A program made the position numbers and the translations under genes. This document shows, piece after piece, positions 58,107 to 64,000 of a DNA stretch of 64,000 nucleotides; position 1 is the first letter of the stretch, and each line of letters starts with the position of its first letter. The notes beneath the pieces were generated by a model. That model was not told the DNA's origin. It did no database searches and saw only the letters and a program-made list of their open reading frames with translations. The DNA comes from Petrosia ficiformis (lineage: Eukaryota > Porifera > Demospongiae > Haplosclerida > Petrosiidae), in assembly GCA_947044365.1 (NCBI GenBank), contig OX345636.1:16603115-16667114 (forward strand), given 5' to 3'.

Positions 58107-60826
58107 CTATATACAATGTACCATGCTTCCAGTATCATATGTTTCATCATCATCTGAACATTCTGAGTTTCCACAAGAATTCAGGTTTTGATCTTTAACA
58201 CGATAACTTCTAAACTTGCTTTGATATTTTTGAACTCTAAAATAAAAGATTAAAAAATTACCTCTGGATTAAACAAAAAAGTATCCTTATATGATTATTT
58301 TATGATGTCCAACATTCCTTAGTCATGGCTGACTCTGATGCCTGAAGTACAGCAGATTATTATAGTTGATTATCCACTCTCCTCAATTTTTAAAGGTTCT
58401 TGTGTTGAACTTTCATGTAGAAATATATTTCAGGTAGAACAGCTAGTAGTTCCAGTTTCTATGCATGTTACAAGCAGCTTTAAAGCTCAAGTGCACATTC
58501 TATTACATGCCACGCCCACTAATTGATCGAGCCCCCCAGAATAACACAACTACATACATGTACATGTACATATACATTTTTTGTACATGTACATGTACAA
58601 TACATATGTGACACACAAAAAATTTTTTTATATATATATTTTAACCCTGTGGAAAGCAAATATAGGGATGGCCGTATGGGCCATAAAAAAAAAGAATCAT
58701 ATACACACATGTACATGTACATGTATATAAATTCGAATATTCGCTCGTTGTTTTGGTATTCGAATCTATTTTTTGCATCCGGATGTTTGTTTAATGTTTG
58801 CGCGTGCACAGAAATTGAACAAGTGAAAATATAATTGCAATAAAATGGCTGCGGAGAAGTTTCTTGCTCTGGGATACTGGCCTTCTATACTTGTAGAGTA
58901 CTGAATGGATATATAGTTTAAACAACTTTGGCTGTTGTTATAAACATGTATAGCAACTGTTAACAGCAAAATGGTGAGCTAACATTTGATATCTCACTAG
59001 AAACGAGTTATGACAAAATTTCTCTGAAAGCACGCAAATATCCTGATATTCAATCGTTAAACTAAGTGAATATCCGGATACCAAAAACTACTATTCGTTT
59101 CAGCCCTCTATGTACATGTACATGTATGTTATAAGGCACCTACATGTACATGTACATGTACATGTACGAGTAATATGTAATAATTATAATCATTGAGTCG
59201 AAGGGCCATAAGACCAATTTAGTAGCATGAGTAGGCGTGTTGTAATTAGTGTTGTTTTAGTTAACGATAACTAAAAAGTAAGGCATTTTGACTTTTAGTT
59301 AACTAAACTACATGTACACACAATGTATAACTAGTATATTACAAAAACTATAACTAACTAAAATGAAAAATAGCCAATAGTGGGCAATTTTAGTTACATG
59401 TAGTTAAATAAATTAAAACCCTTTTAGTAAACCTAATATACCTGTACATGTAATTTTAGTTAATTAACTATAACTAAAAGTAGTCATTATTGTCTAATTA
59501 AAACAACACTAGTTATAATGAATAATAATTATATTTCTGGAAAGGTAAAACTACTGTAGATGTGTCTTCTCCTAACATTTAGTCTTAAGTTTGAACCAGG
59601 TAAGCGTTGCAGATGTGCAATTTGTGTCGCTGTGGTTACATGATGACGGTTTTATATAATTTACACACGTATAAAACTTCGAATTTTTGTCATATTGGGA
59701 TACACATGCACATACATGTACATGTACATGTACAATGTACAATATTCATGTAACATGATACAAATGCACAGTGAACTTTATTAACTGGCATCATGTTTAT
59801 TGAATTTATTCTACACACAAGTGTGACTACAGTAATATAACTATTACACACATGACTGCATGTACATGTACTTGTACGAGTTTATACTTTCATTTCACAT
59901 TAAATTGGGGCAACAGTTTTTCTTTAATTACATGTATGCACACAGAAGGAGCAGTTGAACTTCCTGCGTAACATGTTGTGTTGCTTTGATGTACAGTGTA
60001 CATGTACATACAGGGAAACTGTAAGCAATTTTAAAAGCCGATGCCATGAGATAGGAACGAGCTGTATATACATATGTACATGTACATGTACATGTATATA
60101 TGTGGCTGAAGTATATACATGTACATGTACATGTACTTGCAGCTTGGTCATAGAATTAGATAAACGTACACATGTAAACCTCAAGCTCATAACTGGTCAT
60201 AGATAGATATACATAATGAAAACCTCAAGCTCATAACTGGTCATAGATAGATATACATAATGAAAACCTCAAGCTCATAACTGGTCATAGATAGATGATA
60301 TACATAATGAAAACCTCAAGCTCATAACTGGTCATAGATAGATATACATAATGAAAACCTCAAGCTCATAACTGGTCATAGATAGATGATATACATAATG
60401 AAAACCTCAAGCTCATAACTGGTCATAGATAGATATACATAATGAAAACCTCAAGCTCATACATGTAACTGGTCATAGATAGATATACATAATGAAAACC
60501 TCAAGCTTATCACTGGTCATAGATAGATATACATAATGAAAACCTCAAGCTCATACATGTAACTGGTCATAGATAGATATACATAATGAAAGCCTCAAGC
60601 TCATAACTGGTCATAGATAGATGATATACATAATGAAAACCTCAAGCTCATAACTGGTCATAGATAGATATACATAATGAAAACCTCAAGCTCATAACTG
60701 GTTTAAAGCTATTTACATGTACATGTACATGTATATTCATTGACATGTACATGTGCAGAGTGTCGTGGGTTCGAATCCCACCTGAGGCAACTCATTTTTT
60801 CATTTTTCATTTGCCTCAGGTGTCTG

Positions 60827-60861
<35 letters not shown>

Positions 60862-62578
60862 CTCATCTCAGTATTATCATGTATGTACATCTATCAGTGA
60901 CCAGTTATGAGTTGTAAAATCTATACATACACATATACATGTATACAATCAAAACCTCAAGTCTAGTCAGTCCATCACACGAGAGCTTCAGGCTCATAGC
61001 CAGTACCATAATAAATGCACGTGAAAGATGATATAATTATGGGCGGGGTGTTTCATGAAACCTTTATCAACTTTATAACTTTTGAATAATACGTGTACAT
61101 GTACATGTTAACTTGCTTTGTTGGAAAGAGGAGTTGTTAAGACAGCCAGTGACGTAAAACTCGTGCTTCATTAGATGCAGGAAGAGTCTGGTAGACTCAA
61201 AGAAACCACATCTAGCTGATCGTTTTCAATAACCTCTAGTATGGTAGAGAAAATATTAGCAAGTGTTCGTTCTTGCCACTTAGGAGGAGTGTATACACAC
61301 CAAGTATGGAAGTACAGGAGTGTCAAGTTCTTGAGGTATAGCGGGGTCACACGCACACACAGTCACAAAAGGGGAGAGTCAACAAGATATATGGAGAAAA
61401 AGTATCTATATGATTGCTTTGTATCCTTTAATCATCGTTCATTTTATCATGCCTGAACGCCCTGAAGGACAACCGTTTTATTACACTGATTATATACTCG
61501 CCATTTTTTAAAAGCATCTTAATTGTAGAGCTTTAGGAATATATTTCAGGCAAGAACAGCTATTAGTTCCAGTTTCTGTGCAAGCTAAACAGCATTCTTC
61601 CTCATGGTCTGTACTGAGAACATGTTCTATTACGTACCACACCCATTAATTGACCAAGCCCCCTGGAACGCAACCTCCTTAACCACGTATACCATGCATA
61701 GTCACATATGTGAAACAAGCATATAAATATATAGTCCAAACCCGTGGGAAGAAATCATAGGGATGGCTCTATAGGCCACAAAAAAATTCAGATACATTGA
61801 TAAGAGCCTCAAGCCTATAAGGAATACAGTCATCATAAATCAACAGTTGTCTAAAATATGTAACTATCTTGCTATCATTGAAATAAATGAAAGAACATTC
61901 ACATGTTAACACAATTTTGATAATCACATTTCAGTTTAGTAGCTATCTATAATTATAGTATAAAATGTGATGATGCGTAAAGTATGTTACATATCACATG
62001 TCTATCAAATTCATTTTTAAAAGACACAATTATATGATTTTGAAATTCAAATGGTGTTAATAATACAAAATCAAGTTTTAAAGAGTATCGCTGAACCCGG
62101 AGACTAATATCCATGGTTACCTAGTATACATGTAGGTCAACATAACGTAAGCTATATAATTATTATTATTAAAATTAATTTTAATTATTATACTTATTGT
62201 TATAAGAGGTACACTTCCCAATATCAACAAACAAAAAAAAAAACATACCACCTACTATTCAAGAAAAGGACAACAGTTTACTGCACTAAGAAAACAAGGT
62301 CTTTTACTAGCAGCTTCTGATAGCAGACATACAATAGGCCTACACATTCACATATGTACGTCTCAGTCGTCGGTCGCGACGAATACAGCCATGAAGTATA
62401 TATGTACGACTACTGTGATAATCAACATTACACATAAAAGGAGCGTAACTTACTTTTTAATCTCAGCTTCAATAGCTGCTATGTCATCATCCACACTAGA
62501 GCGTCTTGAGGCAACATGAGCTTTGTAGAAAGCTTCTAGATATCCCTCAGAAAATATATCTTCAATAGTCTTACTCAT
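58107..62578 (-). CDS. Two-exon gene for an 84-residue protein of unknown function
   Basis: Exon 1 (62578-62454) starts ATG directly after an acceptor-like AAAAAAGCAG and encodes MSKTIEDIFSEGYLEAFYKA, HVASRRSSVDDDIAAIEAEI. It ends AAAAA/GTAAGT. Exon 2 (58236-58107), after TATTTTAG, encodes VQKYQSKFRSYRVKDQNLNS, CGNSECSDDDETYDTGSM and ends in TAG. The phases fit (125 + 130 nt = 85 codons). The protein has a helical first half and an acidic, Ser/Asp-rich tail. I do not recognise it. The 4.2-kb intron is filled with repeats (44-bp array, SINE, R1 copies, TACATG runs). It lies about 280 bp downstream of Hikeshi on the same strand. An extra in-between exon cannot be excluded. Confidence 0.55.
58306..58670 (-). 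mobile_element. MITE-like family R1, copy 4
   Basis: Contains ATGGCTGACTCTGATGCCTG, GATTATCCACTCTCCTCAAT and TTACATGCCACGCCCACTAAT. It ends GGAAAGCAAATATAGGGATG, followed by GCCGTATGGGCCAT as outside the 25471 copy. Confidence 0.62.
58730..59108. mobile_element. hAT-like MITE with ATTCGAATATTCG ends
   Basis: The left end has ATTCGAATATTCGCTCG and TTTTGGTATTCGAAT. The right end has ATCCGGATACCAAAAACTA and ATTCGTTTCAGCCCTC, an imperfect inverted pair ending in CAG..GGCTGAAACGAAT on the reverse strand. Such ends are common among hAT MITEs. A short plus-strand ORF (MAAEKFLALGYWPSILVEY) inside is probably not functional. Confidence 0.5.
59247..59511. mobile_element. TAGTGTTGTTTTA inverted-repeat element
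   Basis: Starts TAGTGTTGTTTTAGTTAAC and ends TAAAACAACACTA. The interior is full of TTAGTTAACTA and ACTATAACTAAAA. A related end (GAAACTAAAACAACACTAG) at about 49517 and matching interior sequence at 48950-49530 mark a second, degraded copy. Confidence 0.68.
60170..60705. repeat. 44-bp tandem repeat
   Basis: About 12 copies of AACCTCAAGCTCATAACTGG, TCATAGATAGATATACATAATGAA. Units vary by insertion of GAT (GATAGATGATATAC) or CATGTA (CTCATACATGTAACTGG). Very low divergence. It ends about 50 bp before a SINE copy. Confidence 0.95.
60755..60886 (+). mobile_element. tRNA-derived SINE, 5'-truncated copy 3
   Basis: Begins GCAGAGTGTCGTGGGTTCG (end of the anticodon arm), then the same B box, CTCATTTTTTCATTTTTCAT, TTGCCTCAGGTG, a longer TTTC run and CTCAGTATTATCATGTATG. 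Its 5' truncation point abuts TACATGTACATG, as does the copy at 51091. Confidence 0.87.
61440..61764 (-). mobile_element. MITE-like family R1, copy 5
   Basis: Shares with copy 4 ATATTTCAGG, AACAGCTATTAGTTCCAGTTTC, TACCACACCCATTAATTGACC and the end GAAATCATAGGGATGGC. Orientation as copy 4. Confidence 0.62.
61800..62450. other. Intronic AT-rich sequence, no gene recognised
   Basis: Intron of the 84-residue-protein gene. I see no coding signal. CTCAGTCGTCGGTCGCGACG at 62363 is the only CpG-rich patch and may relate to the promoter side of that gene. Confidence 0.35.
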
Positions 62579-62859
62579 CTGCTTTTTTCAATGGACGATT
62601 CACAGAGCAAAGGATGGTACAATAGCAACAGATCATTAACAAGTATTGGACGATTTCGCCCCTCTTCAGAGATCCTTGACCAGCAAGGGAAGCCCAGTTA
62701 CTCCCTAACCACGAGGTTATTCCGGATAAAGGGTAAATATCCGGAAATGAACAGAAAGTGTACATACAATGTTTCATTACTAATACATTTACAGTTTTAC
62801 ACTGTAATCAAAAATTACAGGACAAAACATATATATACACATATATACACACACAGGTG

Positions 62860-63447
62860 CTACATTGTCCTCCAGAAGTTTGGATTAGCTTGTAATCTTC
62901 TCAGAAAATTATCATACCAATTCTGAATTGTATTGAGAGGAACATAATTCTCCATTGGATTGATTGGCATCTGTGACATCATCACAGGTGTAACAGCAAA
63001 TGAAGATGCATAATTGAAAAAATTTTCTAACATTTTGTGTGAGAATTCAGTGAAAGAATCCACTGATGATGGCTGTGTGTTCGATGCTGAAGTTTGTTGT
63101 AGTATTTGATCCAAAGGCTCAACAGATATCCCCAGAAGAGCTGTAGTTGAACTCAAATTTCCAAGATTAGCCAGCATAGCTGAACCAAATGGGTTGAGGT
63201 CAGTAGCAGCTGGTTTTACATTTGAAATTTTAAAAATAGCACTCGGTTTCTCATTAGAAATGAAGCCTAATAGCTGCCACACTACTTCATTGGTAGGTGT
63301 TGGCAAACCAAAATATATAGACCCTCCAAATCCATCAGCAAAAGGAATCTCTCCTGTGAGAAATACTACAATGTGATTGATCCCTTCAATTTGTTCTAGT
63401 GTGAAGTAAAATTGATTGGATCCAGCATCTTGAACATTCGTATTAAC
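62860..63447 (-). CDS. hikeshi: Hikeshi (OPI10 family), main exon
   Basis: One exon from the acceptor TTTTATAG (63448) to TAG, about 195 residues: NQFYFTLEQIEGINHIVVFL, TGEIPFADGFGGSIYFGLP, EVVWQLLGFISNEKPSAIFK, ALLGISVEPLDQILQQ, SSVDSFTEFSHKMLENFFNY, ASSFAVTPVMM and NWYDNFLRRLQANPNFW. These blocks match the Hikeshi family along its whole length. Hikeshi carries ATP-bound Hsp70 into the nucleus during heat stress; the N-terminal hydrophobic pocket and the C-terminal helix (WYxNFxRRL, then FW) are the conserved parts. Human Hikeshi is 197 residues, so only the first ten or so residues, including the start codon, are missing. They should lie in an upstream exon that I do not find before the window end. 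Confidence 0.92.
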   Translation of the reverse strand, partial: VNTNVQDAGSNQFYFTLEQIEGINHIVVFLTGEIPFADGFGGSIYFGLPTPTNEVVWQLLGFISNEKPSAIFKISNVKPAATDLNPFGSAMLANLGNLSSTTALLGISVEPLDQILQQTSASNTQPSSVDSFTEFSHKMLENFFNYASSFAVTPVMMSQMPINPMENYVPLNTIQNWYDNFLRRLQANPNFWRTM

Positions 63448-64000
63448 CTATAAAACAAAGCAAATCTTATTTAGTAACTTCAGTATTATCTATAGGGATA
63501 GTAATCGGCCCATAGTGTTGGTATATGTAAATGTATATTTGCCTATTATACCTAATTAGGAATAGGCAAATATAAGTGTAGTGTAAGCCAGATACAGAAT
63601 TACAGATATACTTGATTGATAGATTCATACTACTACTCAGAATAATACTATTTGTTGAGCATCTTTTCCAGTAGATCATCAGTTTCATTTTCCGGCTAGT
63701 GAAGTGCTTAAAATTAGCAATGCATTTAAGGTGGCACTTGGGTAATTAGCATAATTATTCATTAATCGCATGAAATTCATGTGAAATTGAGAGCTCTATC
63801 TACACAAGATCGACACTGTCTTTAGAGGTCAGTAAGACTATCAAAAATAACCAAGAATGTCTTCTGTAAGTAGAGTTTTTTAAGGGAAATAGCAAGATTT
63901 ACAAGTTGTTGCTCATGAATATGCTAATTACCAGAGCGCCACCTTAAACATAATTATAAAAATGAGTGAACACAGGTATAGCCAATTTTAGTTGTCTATA

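Noticed and set aside
61171..61356. Minus-strand ORF with LLYFHTWCVYTPPKWQERTL, ending in a stop
   Set aside because: It looks somewhat protein-like, but no convincing acceptor or partner exon was found and it lies in the intron of another gene.
1..64000. CRISPR array, operon or bacterial-type genes
   Set aside because: The tandem repeats have no unique spacers of constant length. Genes are intron-rich and GT-AG spliced, so the DNA is eukaryotic.

Overview
The window looks like animal nuclear DNA, most probably from a demosponge of the Amphimedon type (inference, moderate confidence). It is AT-rich. Its genes have many short GT-AG introns. It carries Death-fold, TRAF/MATH and ILEI domains, a Hikeshi orthologue, a tRNA-derived SINE and many small terminal-inverted-repeat elements. 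Every gene I can support is on the minus strand. Most of the plus-strand coding signal comes from decayed transposons.

Layout. 0-5 kb: a gene edge and a repeat field (82-bp, GATA, CATA and 19-bp arrays) around duplicated, partly Cys-rich exons. 6.2-10.4 kb: a gene ending in two tandem ILEI domains, with broken Ty3/gypsy pieces in its intron. 10.7-23.2 kb: a TRAF-like gene (copy A) with a decayed Death-like exon behind it; a hAT transposon sits in one intron and the first MATH domain is frameshifted. 24-28.3 kb: a decayed hAT, a Death-domain exon and a degenerate multi-copy gene remnant. 29.0-39.7 kb: the second TRAF-like gene (copy B), which I can assemble from 11 in-phase exons into a 945-residue protein: CARD-like domain, an unrecognised ~225-residue domain, coiled coil, two MATH domains. 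40-45 kb: a piggyBac-type MITE, a dead CARD exon, and the 3' end of a Ser/Arg-rich gene with an 830-bp duplication in its intron. 45-62 kb: mostly repeats (hAT remnant, TA- and TTAA-flanked MITEs, three SINE copies, a 60-bp satellite split by a Tc1-like element, 44-bp and TACATG arrays), with a single terminal exon at 48.7 kb. 58.1-63.4 kb: a two-exon gene for an 84-residue protein and the main exon of Hikeshi.

Biology. The two TRAF-like genes and their Death-like neighbours are a segmental duplication, with one copy intact and the other decaying. The intact protein would join a death-fold recruitment module to the receptor/adaptor-binding MATH (TRAF-C) module in one chain, without the RING and zinc fingers of classical TRAFs. 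A role in innate-immune or cell-death signalling is inferred from the domains alone. Several transposon insertions can be dated relative to the duplication because the other copy preserves the empty site.
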